64,000 nucleotides of DNA from positions 248,001 through 312,000 of the forward strand of contig JAHLLQ010000001.1 of assembly GCA_020444065.1 (NCBI GenBank), read 5' to 3'. Shown here piece by piece: positions 44,193 to 52,876 of this stretch (its first letter is position 1; each line of letters begins with the position of its first letter). Both the position numbers and the translations under genes were made by a program. The DNA comes from a bacterium (GTDB lineage: Bacteria; Sumerlaeota; Sumerlaeia; SLMS01; JAHLLQ01). A model generated the notes under the pieces. The model ran no database searches and was not told the origin of the DNA. It saw nothing but the letters and a program-made list of their open reading frames with translations.

Positions 44193-45119
44193 ATGAAACG
44201 AATCCTGGTCCTCGGTTCCGCAAACATCGATATCGTGCTTGCCACGCAGTCTCTTCCCAAGCCCGGCGAAACTGTGATGGGCAGCGATGTGGAACGCCAT
44301 TTCGGCGGCAAGGGAGCAAACCAGGCCGTCGCGGCAAGGCGTCTTGGCGGGGAAGTCGAGTTTGGAGGCGTCGTTGGCTCTGACTCGGACGGGCAGATGT
44401 ACACGAATCATCTGCGCAAAGAAAACATTGGCCTGCGTGGGTTGCGCACATCTCACGCACGCCCAACTGGCTGCGCCTTGATTACGGTAGACGCTCAGGG
44501 AACCAACACGATCGTGGTGGCACCAGGAGCAAATGGCGCATTCCTGACACCACTCGGTGATAGCGTGGAGGAAGCCATTCGCCAGGCGGAGTACATCCTC
44601 CTGCAATTCGAGATTCCCGCAGAGGCAAATGTCGCGATTATCGAACGGGCTCGGGGATTTGGTAAGAAAGTGATCCTGAATCCTTCCCCGATGAACGTGG
44701 AGTTCTTCCAGAGGCGGCTCCCGATCGACACGATCATTCTGAACGAGACGGAACTCGGCTCGATCACTGGAGGGGGCGATTCGAAGGACGAGGCGGCACT
44801 TGCGAAGCACGGGAAGGATTTGTTGGCGTTCAACATTCGCTGCGCGGTTCTTACGCGCGGTGCTCTTGGCGCGATGTGCATCACCGAAGATGATGCCTTC
44901 AGCGTTCCTGCGCCAAAGATTGAACCGGTGGACACGGTCGGTGCAGGCGACACCTTTGCGGGCGCCTATGCAGTCGCTCTGGCAGAAGGTAAGGACGCGC
45001 GCGAGGCGATCTACTTCGCCAATCATGCCGCGGCACTCTCGGCTCTGAAGCGAGGCGCTCAGTCATCAATCCCCACGCGTGCCGAGGTGATGGAGTTTAT
45101 TCAAAAGCAAAGGAATTGA
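44193..45119 (+). CDS. rbsK: Ribokinase (PfkB family carbohydrate kinase)
   Basis: 308 residues from the ATG at 44193 (a TTG four codons earlier is possible). Phosphorylates ribose at O5 with ATP. Motifs: VLGSANIDIVL near 6-16 (NxD substrate motif), FGGKGANQAVAARRLGG near 37-53, ILNPSPMNVEFF and VLTRGALGAMC, and the PfkB signature DTVGAGDTFAGAYAVAL near 247-263 with the catalytic Asp. The GGKGANQA string is specific to ribokinases. No ribose transporter is nearby. A class II aldolase gene is convergent, which may hint at pentose or deoxysugar use. Confidence 0.92.
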   Translation: MKRILVLGSANIDIVLATQSLPKPGETVMGSDVERHFGGKGANQAVAARRLGGEVEFGGVVGSDSDGQMYTNHLRKENIGLRGLRTSHARPTGCALITVDAQGTNTIVVAPGANGAFLTPLGDSVEEAIRQAEYILLQFEIPAEANVAIIERARGFGKKVILNPSPMNVEFFQRRLPIDTIILNETELGSITGGGDSKDEAALAKHGKDLLAFNIRCAVLTRGALGAMCITEDDAFSVPAPKIEPVDTVGAGDTFAGAYAVALAEGKDAREAIYFANHAAALSALKRGAQSSIPTRAEVMEFIQKQRN

Positions 45120-45130
45120 AGGCAGAGGGG

Positions 45131-46234
45131 CTACGACTGCAGCCGTTCCATGATTTTCGCTGTCACGGCGCGCACCAACTCGGCCGCCTCGGGGTCCAAC
45201 TCATCCGACGGGGGGCAGTTGCAGTCAGCCGGTGGATTGGGAATGCATGTCACTCCAGGTCGCCACTGCTCATCGTCGGCCTTAAGACGATCGACCTGCA
45301 GCCCAAATCGTGGATCGGGCACTCCAAGCGTCTGCTTGATGTCCAATAGCGCCTTCATCTGTTCCGGCGTGAAACGATTCGGCATGCGGCCCAGTTGGGT
45401 CGTCACCATGATCGTACGACAGTAGGCCTCGAGGATTTCCATCTTGAAGTAGGCGTCCTCGACAGAGATGTGGCTCCATGCGACGACGCCATGATTCGCC
45501 ATCAGGATCGTGTTGTGATCGCCGGAAAGCGCCGCAACCTTCTTCGCCATATCCAAGGTGCCGGGCGTCACATAATCTGCGATCGGCGCCTGGCCGATGA
45601 AGATCTCGTATTCCGGCAGGATGTTGTTCGGCGGCTGCACTCCCGCGGCTGCAAATGCCGTCGCGTAGGGCGGATGGCAATGCACGCAAGCCACGGCGTT
45701 CTCCTGCGCCTTCATGATCTCCAGGTGCATCAGGATCTCGCTCGTGCGACGCAGCGTGCCGGCCTTCTGCTCGCCATCCAGGTCGACGAGGCAGATGTGC
45801 TCGGGCTTCATGAAGCCTTTTGAGACCAGCGTCGGCGTGCAGAGCGCCAGGTTTTTCCCAACACGAATGCTGATGTTGCCACCGTTGCCATCGACATATT
45901 CGCGCGCCCACATCCGCCGACCGATGTCGCAGATTTCCTCGCTGCGGCGGAAGTTCAAGTCGGATCGATAGAATGCATCGTATTGTCCCGTCACAGCTTC
46001 CCAGGGCGGACCCGCCGCGGGTGCCGGATTCCGAGCAGGAGGCGGGGTCGGGGTCCAGGAGTGAGTCGGCTGAGCCTCAGCAGGCACTTGGCGCTCTCGT
46101 CCGGGATAGCCCGGGAGTTCTGCGGCCAAGTCCTCCGCAGCGGGCGCGAGGATGGCATCCTCCGGCAAATCTTTCCAGGACTTGCCCGCCTTGATCAGGT
46201 CGTCCATTTCCTGGCCAGTGATGACTTTGCGCAT
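45131..46234 (-). CDS. Class II aldolase/adducin family protein with unusual N-terminal tail
   Basis: 367 residues from the ATG at 46234 (the TTG further upstream lacks support). The C-terminal ~270 residues are a zinc-dependent class II aldolase domain: GNGGNISIRVGKNLALCTPT, SEILMHLEIM, the metal ligands in VHCHPPYATAFA (two His) and the third in LMANHGVVAW. The first ~37 residues (VITGQEMDDLIKAGKSWKDL, then PEDAILAPAAEDLA) and the following Pro/Ala/Thr-rich linker to about residue 80 are extra. The tail has the I-T-x(3)-[LIM]...LP-x-A-x-L-x-P-xA-x-D-LA pattern of N-termini seen in microcompartment-associated proteins of Planctomycetes-type loci (memory, not searched). The Cys-rich C-terminus (CIPNPPADCNCPPSDE) is also unusual. 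Substrate could be a fuculose- or rhamnulose-phosphate type sugar. Confidence 0.83.
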   Translation of the reverse strand: MRKVITGQEMDDLIKAGKSWKDLPEDAILAPAAEDLAAELPGYPGRERQVPAEAQPTHSWTPTPPPARNPAPAAGPPWEAVTGQYDAFYRSDLNFRRSEEICDIGRRMWAREYVDGNGGNISIRVGKNLALCTPTLVSKGFMKPEHICLVDLDGEQKAGTLRRTSEILMHLEIMKAQENAVACVHCHPPYATAFAAAGVQPPNNILPEYEIFIGQAPIADYVTPGTLDMAKKVAALSGDHNTILMANHGVVAWSHISVEDAYFKMEILEAYCRTIMVTTQLGRMPNRFTPEQMKALLDIKQTLGVPDPRFGLQVDRLKADDEQWRPGVTCIPNPPADCNCPPSDELDPEAAELVRAVTAKIMERLQS

Positions 46235-46454
46235 TTCTCTTTGCCCGATTGAGGTTCTTCTCCGCAAGCCCCGCGAGACGCGTCATCCTTTCCGATTCCA
46301 GGCAGCGACACAAGCGCATACGTGCCTTCAGTTGGCATCCAGCCGAATTGGCCAGGCAGGCGGGATGGGAAATCTGAGGGACACGGGCGCAAAAGCTGCC
46401 ACCTGGAAACTCGGGCTTGCTCTTCGGGCGGACTCCCGGGAATGTTTTTCCGCC

Positions 46455-47918
46455 ATGGAAACGAAACCCGCCCAGACTCCCGAACAGCCCGCCACCGGCA
46501 AGAGCCGTGTGCGGAAGCTGAGTATTTTGATCCCCGTCTACAACGAGATTCGCACGTTGGAGCGCCTGCTCACCCGTGTGCAGGAAGCCCCCCTGCCATG
46601 CGATCGCGAACTGGTCATCGTCGATGACTGCTCGAAGGACGGCAGCCGCGAATTCCTAAAGTCCTATCGGAAGCAGCAGGACAATGTGCGTGTGATTCTT
46701 CACAAGAAGAACGGCGGCAAAGGCGCAGCCATCCGAACAGCGATTGCTCACATGACGGGCGATTGGGCGATTATCCAGGATGCGGATCTCGAGTACGATC
46801 CGAACGACTACCAGGCGCTGCTGGTTCCCGTCGAAGACGGCATCGCGGACGCTGTTTTCGGCTCGCGCTTCCTGACCGGGCGCTATCGTCGGGCGATGTT
46901 CTTCTGGCACACCATGGCAAACAAGTTCCTGACGCTGTCGAGCAATGTCCTGAACGATCTGAATCTGACGGACATGGAGACATGCTACAAGCTGATCCGC
47001 GCCGACATTCTCAAGCACCTCGTGATTCGCAGCAAAGGCTTCGATCTCGAACCGGAGTTGACGGCGAAGCTTGCTCGCTGGGGCGCGCGCATTTACGAAG
47101 TCCCGATCGCCTATCGCGGTCGCACATACGCCGAAGGCAAGAAGATCGGCCCCATGGACGCTGTGCATGCCATTCGCGCCATGCTCCGTTATCGATTCTT
47201 CGATCACCAATACACCCGCCACGCGGGATTCATCATTCTGCAGTCCATTCGCCGTGCCCGGAAATTCAATGGCTGGCTCATGTCGCAAGTTGAAGACTAC
47301 CTGGGCGACGAAGTCCTGGAAGCCGGCAGCGGCATCGGCAACCTGACGGATTTCCTTCTCGATAAGGAACGCCTTGTCTGTCTCGATTATGAGGATTTCT
47401 ACGTCGAGCGCCTGCGCCAGTCCTTCTCGCACCTCGGCAATTTCGAGGTTCGCCAAGCCGACCTGACGAAACAGGAAGACCTTGTCGAGGCTGCCAATGG
47501 AAAGCCCTTCGACTCGGTGCTGTGCATTAACGTGATGGAGCACATCGAGCAGGACCTGACCGTTCTCCGCAACTTCTATGAAGTGCTGAAACCCGGCGGT
47601 TATGCGGTGATCCTGGTTCCGCACGACCCGGATCTTTACTCGCCGATCGACAAGGAACTGGGCCATTTCCTGCGCTACTCGAAGAAGCATCTGGCCGACC
47701 GACTGAAAGAGGCCGGATTTGAGGTCGTGGAGACCAAGGGCTTCAATCGAGTCGGCGGACTGGGCTGGCGAATCTCCGGCAAGATCATGCGGCGCAACTC
47801 CATTTCAACCGGCCAGATGCGGCTGTTTGAAATGGGAATGCCCATCATCCGCCAGTTGGAGAAGATTCCGTTCCATTCGCACAACAGCGTAATCGGAGTC
47901 GGCCGGAAACCCGAGTAA
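46455..47918 (+). CDS. Fusion of GT2 glycosyltransferase and class I methyltransferase
   Basis: 487 residues from the ATG at 46455 (poor ribosome binding site). Residues ~20-250 form a GT-A glycosyltransferase of the dolichol-phosphate-mannose-synthase-like branch: KLSILIPVYNEIRTLERLL, VIVDDCSKDGSREFL, the DxD-like IIQDADLEYDPNDY, and the FGSRFLTGRY segment, then ETCYKLIRADI and GFDLEPELTAKLARWG. Residues ~285-487 form a SAM methyltransferase: EDYLGDEVLEAGSGIGNLTD and VLCINVMEHIEQDLTVL, then LKPGGYAVILVPHDPDLY. No membrane helices are evident. A protein with these two activities could add and cap a sugar on a lipid carrier or polysaccharide. It is followed after 23 bases by hisH. Confidence 0.88.
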   Translation: METKPAQTPEQPATGKSRVRKLSILIPVYNEIRTLERLLTRVQEAPLPCDRELVIVDDCSKDGSREFLKSYRKQQDNVRVILHKKNGGKGAAIRTAIAHMTGDWAIIQDADLEYDPNDYQALLVPVEDGIADAVFGSRFLTGRYRRAMFFWHTMANKFLTLSSNVLNDLNLTDMETCYKLIRADILKHLVIRSKGFDLEPELTAKLARWGARIYEVPIAYRGRTYAEGKKIGPMDAVHAIRAMLRYRFFDHQYTRHAGFIILQSIRRARKFNGWLMSQVEDYLGDEVLEAGSGIGNLTDFLLDKERLVCLDYEDFYVERLRQSFSHLGNFEVRQADLTKQEDLVEAANGKPFDSVLCINVMEHIEQDLTVLRNFYEVLKPGGYAVILVPHDPDLYSPIDKELGHFLRYSKKHLADRLKEAGFEVVETKGFNRVGGLGWRISGKIMRRNSISTGQMRLFEMGMPIIRQLEKIPFHSHNSVIGVGRKPE

Positions 47919-47941
47919 TCACCTCACCCAAGGGAAGAGCA

Positions 47942-48586
47942 ATGGCCTCCATAGCGATTATCGATTATGGAATGGGGAATCTGCGGAGCGTCGAGAAGGC
48001 GTTTCAGCATCTTGGCGCCGACGTGGAAATCGTCGAGTCCGCAGAGGCGATTGCAGCCGCGCCGGCGGTGATTCTGCCCGGTGTCGGAGCCTTTGGCGAT
48101 GCCATGAAGGAAATGAACGCGCGCGGGATTCACGATGTCGCGCGCGATCGTGCAACCGAGGCGTCAAAAGGCGGTCGGCCTTTTCTGGGGATCTGTCTTG
48201 GAATGCAGGTTCTCGTTGATGAGGGCGAGGAAGACCCTGGTATCAAAGGGCTTGGCGTCATTCCCGGGACTTGCCCTCGGCTCGTGCGACCGGGACTGAA
48301 GATTCCACACATGGGATGGAATAGCCTTCAGTTCACTCAGCCTTCGAACCCCCTCTTTGAAGGCCTGGACAAGGACGCATACGTGTACTTTGTCCACAGC
48401 TACCACGTCACACCAACGGACGAGACGGTGATTGCTGCGACGACGGATTATGGCGGATCGATCGCTGCGTCGCTTCGCAAGGCGAACCTGTTTGCCTGCC
48501 AATTCCATCCGGAGAAGAGCCAGAACGTCGGACTCACCATCCTCAAGAACTTCTCGGAAATGGCCGCCAGTCATTCGCGTTCGTAA
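47942..48586 (+). CDS. hisH: Imidazole glycerol phosphate synthase subunit HisH
   Basis: 214 residues with AAGGGAAG before the ATG. Class I glutamine amidotransferase: nucleophile Cys85 in FLGICLGMQVLVDEGEE, His189 and Glu191 in ACQFHPEKSQ. The start IAIIDYGMGNLRSVEKAF and the GWNSL...YFVHSYHV region are HisH signatures. It supplies ammonia to HisF in histidine synthesis. Neither hisF nor other his genes are in the window. Orphan HisH copies beside sugar genes can instead serve amidation of a nucleotide sugar with a HisF paralogue, so that role is possible. Its last 16 bases overlap the convergent serine hydrolase gene. Confidence 0.92.
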   Translation: MASIAIIDYGMGNLRSVEKAFQHLGADVEIVESAEAIAAAPAVILPGVGAFGDAMKEMNARGIHDVARDRATEASKGGRPFLGICLGMQVLVDEGEEDPGIKGLGVIPGTCPRLVRPGLKIPHMGWNSLQFTQPSNPLFEGLDKDAYVYFVHSYHVTPTDETVIAATTDYGGSIAASLRKANLFACQFHPEKSQNVGLTILKNFSEMAASHSRS

Positions 48587-49959
48587 TACTCGTCTTCCCA
48601 AACCAGTCCCGTCACCTCTCCGTCGAACCGGATGAACTCCATGATGGAGCCGGAGGCTCGTGCCAGCGCAGTTTCGAGCTGCGATCCGGGGTGAATCGGC
48701 ATTGGAGTAAACTCGACGGCGCTCACGGCTGCCAGTCTCTGCGGTGCGCGCCCCGGCAATTGTACGAGCAAAACATCATCATGTTGGAACACGCGGATCT
48801 TGCGGTCGTCACGCTGATAGTGTCCTTCTGCTTCGTCGGGTGAGAGCCAGCGCGGCGCGGGTGGCACCGGATGCGAATCGCCCGCAAAGGCTTCGTAGAT
48901 CGCGTTGCGCGCGGCGTGCTGGAATGACGGATGAAACATCGTATTCGTGAGAACAATGATCCCAAGTTGCTTCTTCGGGTAGACGAGAACATCGACGCCG
49001 ATTCCATCCGAAGATCCCGCGTGATGATACCCAACCAGTCGTCTCTTTTGGTCGAGCAGAGGCTCCCAGACAAGAAGACGGGGCGTGTCCAGTCCGCCCG
49101 ATTGCGGGACGGTCATCGACTCACTGCTTGCGGCAGAGAGAATCGCACCGCCGCCATTCAGGAAGCACTGCAGAAACGCCGAAAGATCTGATGATGTCGA
49201 ATATGCGCGGCCTGCCCCGAGCGGCAGACGCTCGACCGGAGACTCCAGAGGTCGCCCTGAACGATCGAATCCGATCGCGACGGCGCACTCCTTCGGCGGG
49301 GCGACTTCCGGCGCAAGCACGAGGCTGCGTTCCATGCCGGCCGGCAAGAAGACTCGATCGCGGACGATTTGCTGGTAGGGATTTCCCTCCACACGTTCAA
49401 TGATCTCTGCCAGGAGAGAGAACCCCTCGTTGGTATACTCGTAGTGAATGCCGGCCGGCAGGCGTTGGACCAGGTAACCTTCCTCGTCCACAGCCAACCC
49501 CGATGTGTGGGTGAGAAGATGGCGAATGGTAATAGGATCAGACGTGAGTTCCGGATCTTCCAGCGAGCGACCGAGAAGCTCGGAAGCCGATGAATCGAGT
49601 GAAAGCAGTCCTTTCTCGACCAGTTGAAGAATCACGACTCCCGCGAAGACTTTGCTGAAGGAGGCGAGTGCGAATTGTGTGTCGATGGTCGGCTTGCAGT
49701 CAGCGGTCTCCCCTGCCAGTCCGAACTCATGGTGCCAAAGGAGTCCTTCGCGTCCAACTGCGGCGAAGGCTGCGCCAGGGATGTCTGCTTCATGCGCCAA
49801 CTGATCCAGTCGTTCGTTCAGGCTCACCTCTTCGGCGGTATCCAGCGGGACAGGCACCGATCGACAACCAGTCAAAATCAATGTCAAAATGGCGATAATG
49901 GCCAACGACAGGCCGAAGCATTGAGACCTCTGGAGTTTGAGGATGGTGTCATGCGCCAT
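48571..49959 (-). CDS. Serine hydrolase lipoprotein (beta-lactamase/class C family)
   Basis: 462 residues from the ATG at 49959, which starts a lipoprotein signal ending in a lipobox (LILTGC, Cys near residue 30). A longer start at 50025 adds a non-signal stretch. The class C catalytic set is intact: S-F-S-K in FALASFSKVFAGVV (SxxK), Y-T-N in YEYTNEGFSLLAEI (YxN), and HAGSSDGIGVDVLVY (HxG region). LLTHTSGLAVDEEG is the usual helper motif. It would act as a periplasmic esterase, D-peptidase or beta-lactamase-like enzyme. It contrasts with the catalytically broken paralogue at 23036. Confidence 0.87.
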   Translation of the reverse strand: MAHDTILKLQRSQCFGLSLAIIAILTLILTGCRSVPVPLDTAEEVSLNERLDQLAHEADIPGAAFAAVGREGLLWHHEFGLAGETADCKPTIDTQFALASFSKVFAGVVILQLVEKGLLSLDSSASELLGRSLEDPELTSDPITIRHLLTHTSGLAVDEEGYLVQRLPAGIHYEYTNEGFSLLAEIIERVEGNPYQQIVRDRVFLPAGMERSLVLAPEVAPPKECAVAIGFDRSGRPLESPVERLPLGAGRAYSTSSDLSAFLQCFLNGGGAILSAASSESMTVPQSGGLDTPRLLVWEPLLDQKRRLVGYHHAGSSDGIGVDVLVYPKKQLGIIVLTNTMFHPSFQHAARNAIYEAFAGDSHPVPPAPRWLSPDEAEGHYQRDDRKIRVFQHDDVLLVQLPGRAPQRLAAVSAVEFTPMPIHPGSQLETALARASGSIMEFIRFDGEVTGLVWEDEYYERE

Positions 49960-50250
49960 GGATCTGTGCAGGAAATCTCTCGAAATGGCGTTTTTCGATA
50001 GCCCAACCCCGGGCGACCGTGGCATTCAGGGACAGACTAGAATCTGTGTCACCCCTCGAAATCCATCCTTTTCTGGCAGATTGCCACGAAAAGGACCGGG
50101 TGGAGGCTTTGTGGATTCGACAGCGCAGGCTTGACACTATCCCTAATTGTGGGCACCAGTGCTGTTAGACTCTGCACGGATGAAGATGGTCAGAATGGGA
50201 TTGATGCACTCCAACCGCGCCAGTTCGCAGGCCATGATGGTTACTAATTC

Positions 50251-52086
50251 ATGATCATCCTGAGCTCAACAGCCCTCATGCCAGCTACCGATCCGGTAGT
50301 TCTATTGGCATTGTGGCCGTCGGGTGTAGCGACCCCATTGATGATTGGTGCGGCGGTTGTCCTTCTGCTTGTGGCGACTGCACTCATTATCTGGCAATCC
50401 CGACCCCGCCCGGATCAACAGTCCGGATCGGACTCCCGGGTTGTTGAAGCCGATGCCGAAACGGCTCCAATTCCCAAGGCCGCGAAACCCGCAGCAGAAT
50501 CCGCGTCTGCCACTCAGGAACAGAAGAAATCGACTCCAAAGCCATCCTCGAAGGACCCAGACGACAGCACAGAGACCGATTATCCCTGGGCGAAGGCACC
50601 GGTTGAAGAAGAGAAGCATCGCGATATCCCCTCTGCGGAAGAAGCCGAAAAGGCCAGCACAGATGGGGATTACATGAAGGCTGCGGATTGCTGGCGCTCC
50701 CGCGGCGATCTGCTCCGTGAACGCGCAGCCCTCCTGAAGGCGGACGCCCCGCTGCGGCTCGCGCAAGTCGAGTTGGCGCTCGGGATGGACAATCAGGCGA
50801 TTCCCCGCCTGAACGATGCGCTGTCCGCTTCTCCTTCGGAAGAGAAACTCCGCCTTCGCCTGATCGAAGCTTTGCTCGACGAAGATCACCCCGAGGACGC
50901 GAAGGCTCTTGCAGACGCCGTTGCCCCGGAAGACTCACCAATCGCCGGCAATGCGAAGTTCATCGCCGCCGTTGCTCGCGCCTTCGAAGCCTACGGCGAT
51001 CTCGAAGCGGCTCTCCAGTATTACAAGATCGCAGCAAACCGCGAACAGATCCTGGCCGACGTGCCTGTGCGTCTGATGTACTTGCACCAGATCGTGCGCC
51101 TGGCCGCCGCGCCGGCGCCCAAGCCCGATACACGGACGCCAAGCAAGTTCATCAAAAAGGCGCTCGACGAGAGCCAGGCAAGCTTCCTCGAAGATCCCTC
51201 GACAAACGAACCCGATCGAGTCTCCGATGATGCCACGATTCTCTCGGAGCATGAGGTCATCGTCGGTCATCTGGCTCTCGGCGGTGGAACTCGCGAGTAT
51301 CGCCACTCGGTGCGTTCCGCTGCGTCAGTAGCCTCTCGTCTCGCGCTGACGCGTCTGGTGGGCGAACGCGCATCCTCTGCAGTGTTCGAAGGCGTGGACC
51401 AGATGCTCGACTGCCCGGTTGCGGTAAAGATCTCCCGCGTCGCAACAGAGCATCCCGATTGCGATGTCCTTCGCCAGCGCCTGCAAGCCATCTCGCTCAT
51501 CAACCATCCGAACGTTTCGAAGCTGACGTACGCCGACTGCTATGGCGGCGTGATTCGCGTTGTCACGGAGTACCACTCCGGGGGCAGCCTCGCCATGATG
51601 GCGCAGCGCATGGAGCAGATCGGGCTTCCGCTGATTCTGCGCATTCTGCTCCAGGTGACTTCCGGAATCGCCGCCGCACATCGCCACGGAATCATGCACG
51701 GCGACCTGCGGCCCGAGAATATCATGGTCGGGCACGACCAGTTGATCAAAGTGCATGACTTCAGCCTGCACCCGTGGCCTGTTCGTCGTCCGAATCCAGA
51801 CCAGACGCCCCGCGAAGGCAATCCCTCCGGCATGCAGGAAAACGAGATCCAGATGGATCTCTCGCAGTTCGCCGATGTCATCGAGTTCCTGATCGAAAAG
51901 GCAATGGTTCCTCATTCAACGCCGGAACGCCCGAGTATTCTTGCCGATCCGCTTGAGGAACTTCGCGAAATGGTCAAGCGCGCCCGTCGCGGGGAGTTCT
52001 CGTCCTTCGCACACGCACATCGAATCCTGGCCCAGATTCTGGATCGTTCGCTTCCTCGGCCGGCAAACTCCTTCCGCTCGGAATAA
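50251..52086 (+). CDS. Membrane-anchored divergent protein kinase with TPR-like region
   Basis: 611 residues. A membrane helix (about 30-48) follows a short N-terminus. Residues 50-135 are low-complexity, Lys/Pro/Ala/Glu-rich. Residues 135-290 are helical and TPR-like (YMKAADCWRSRGDLLRERAA, IPRLNDALSASPSEEKLRLR). Residues ~362-600 form a eukaryotic-like kinase domain: LVGERASSAVFEG (glycine loop weak), VAVKIS with Lys393, HRHGIMHGDLRPEN (HGD 483-485 in place of HRD; Asn490 present) and VHDFSLH (DFS 503-505 in place of DFG). The catalytic Lys, Asp and Asn are all there, so weak activity is possible. Its substrate is unknown. It leads an operon with the helix-hairpin-helix protein ten bases downstream. 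The start at 50251 lacks a clear ribosome binding site. Confidence 0.8.
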   Translation: MIILSSTALMPATDPVVLLALWPSGVATPLMIGAAVVLLLVATALIIWQSRPRPDQQSGSDSRVVEADAETAPIPKAAKPAAESASATQEQKKSTPKPSSKDPDDSTETDYPWAKAPVEEEKHRDIPSAEEAEKASTDGDYMKAADCWRSRGDLLRERAALLKADAPLRLAQVELALGMDNQAIPRLNDALSASPSEEKLRLRLIEALLDEDHPEDAKALADAVAPEDSPIAGNAKFIAAVARAFEAYGDLEAALQYYKIAANREQILADVPVRLMYLHQIVRLAAAPAPKPDTRTPSKFIKKALDESQASFLEDPSTNEPDRVSDDATILSEHEVIVGHLALGGGTREYRHSVRSAASVASRLALTRLVGERASSAVFEGVDQMLDCPVAVKISRVATEHPDCDVLRQRLQAISLINHPNVSKLTYADCYGGVIRVVTEYHSGGSLAMMAQRMEQIGLPLILRILLQVTSGIAAAHRHGIMHGDLRPENIMVGHDQLIKVHDFSLHPWPVRRPNPDQTPREGNPSGMQENEIQMDLSQFADVIEFLIEKAMVPHSTPERPSILADPLEELREMVKRARRGEFSSFAHAHRILAQILDRSLPRPANSFRSE

Positions 52087-52095
52087 ACTGATTCT

Positions 52096-52803
52096 ATGTT
52101 CCGCGGCATCACCAGAAACGAGCACTTCGTCGGTTTTGCCGCCATCGCTCTCATTTTCGCAGGAATCATCTATCACCAGGTTCGAGTCGATCAGGACCGT
52201 CGGATCGAAATATCCGGCAGTCCTCAGGAAATCTCCCCGACTGCCTGGCGGGAGTTGGCGGTCGAGGAGCCGACTGAGAGCCAAGGCATCGACGACTCCG
52301 TCATCGAGGGGCAAATCGACATCAATCGCGCGAGCGCGGAAGTCCTGCAGGCTCTTCCCGGCATCGGGCCGACGCGCGCGGAGGCCATCGTGGCCGATCG
52401 TGAGCAGAACGGCCCGTTCGGCACTGTGAACGATCTTGGCCGGGTTTCAGGGATCGGTGAAAAGACGTTGGAGAGCCTCCGACCGATGATCCTGGCGTCC
52501 AATGTCGAGCCGCCACCGACTCCCCGGCGGGAGATTGCATACTCTCCAACCCCGACAGCACCGCGATACACGCCTGTCCCCACGCCAGTGCCGACAGAAA
52601 CTCCCCTGCCCATCATCCATGTCAATCGAGCGACTGTTGCGGAGCTGCAAACCCTTGAGGGTATTGGAGAAAAGCGCGCTCAGGACATATTGGTCGACCG
52701 AACAGCCAATGGACCTTACAGGCATCCGGAAGACTTGATGAGAGTCTCTGGGATCGGCCCGAAGACAATTGAGAAAAACCGCTATCGACTTGTGTTCGAC
52801 TGA
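52096..52803 (+). CDS. ComEA-like protein with two helix-hairpin-helix DNA-binding domains
   Basis: 235 residues. One N-terminal membrane helix (about 10-26), then two ComEA-type HhH domains: DINRASAEVLQALPGIGPTR (about 75-94) with VSGIGEKTLESLRP, and HVNRATVAELQTLEGIGEKR (about 175-194) with VSGIGPKTIEKNRY. A Pro/Thr-rich linker (about 140-172, repeated TPVPTP) joins them. ComEA binds incoming DNA at the outer face during natural transformation, but normally carries only one HhH domain. Whether this protein serves DNA uptake is uncertain; no other com genes are here. It lies between the kinase and a large membrane protein in one operon. Confidence 0.85.
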   Translation: MFRGITRNEHFVGFAAIALIFAGIIYHQVRVDQDRRIEISGSPQEISPTAWRELAVEEPTESQGIDDSVIEGQIDINRASAEVLQALPGIGPTRAEAIVADREQNGPFGTVNDLGRVSGIGEKTLESLRPMILASNVEPPPTPRREIAYSPTPTAPRYTPVPTPVPTETPLPIIHVNRATVAELQTLEGIGEKRAQDILVDRTANGPYRHPEDLMRVSGIGPKTIEKNRYRLVFD

Positions 52804-52876
52804 TTCGGTAGAGTTCCGCGGCAGCCGTTGATGATGATGGGCGGCCGATTCCCCGCGCAGTGGAGATCCTCACTCA

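Noticed and set aside
45131-46234. Bacterial microcompartment locus
   Set aside because: Only the aldolase tail hints at it; no shell protein or other signature enzyme is present in 64 kb.
50131-50136. TTGACA hexamer upstream of the kinase operon as a -35 box
   Set aside because: No -10-like hexamer at 16-18 bases, so a promoter call would be guesswork.
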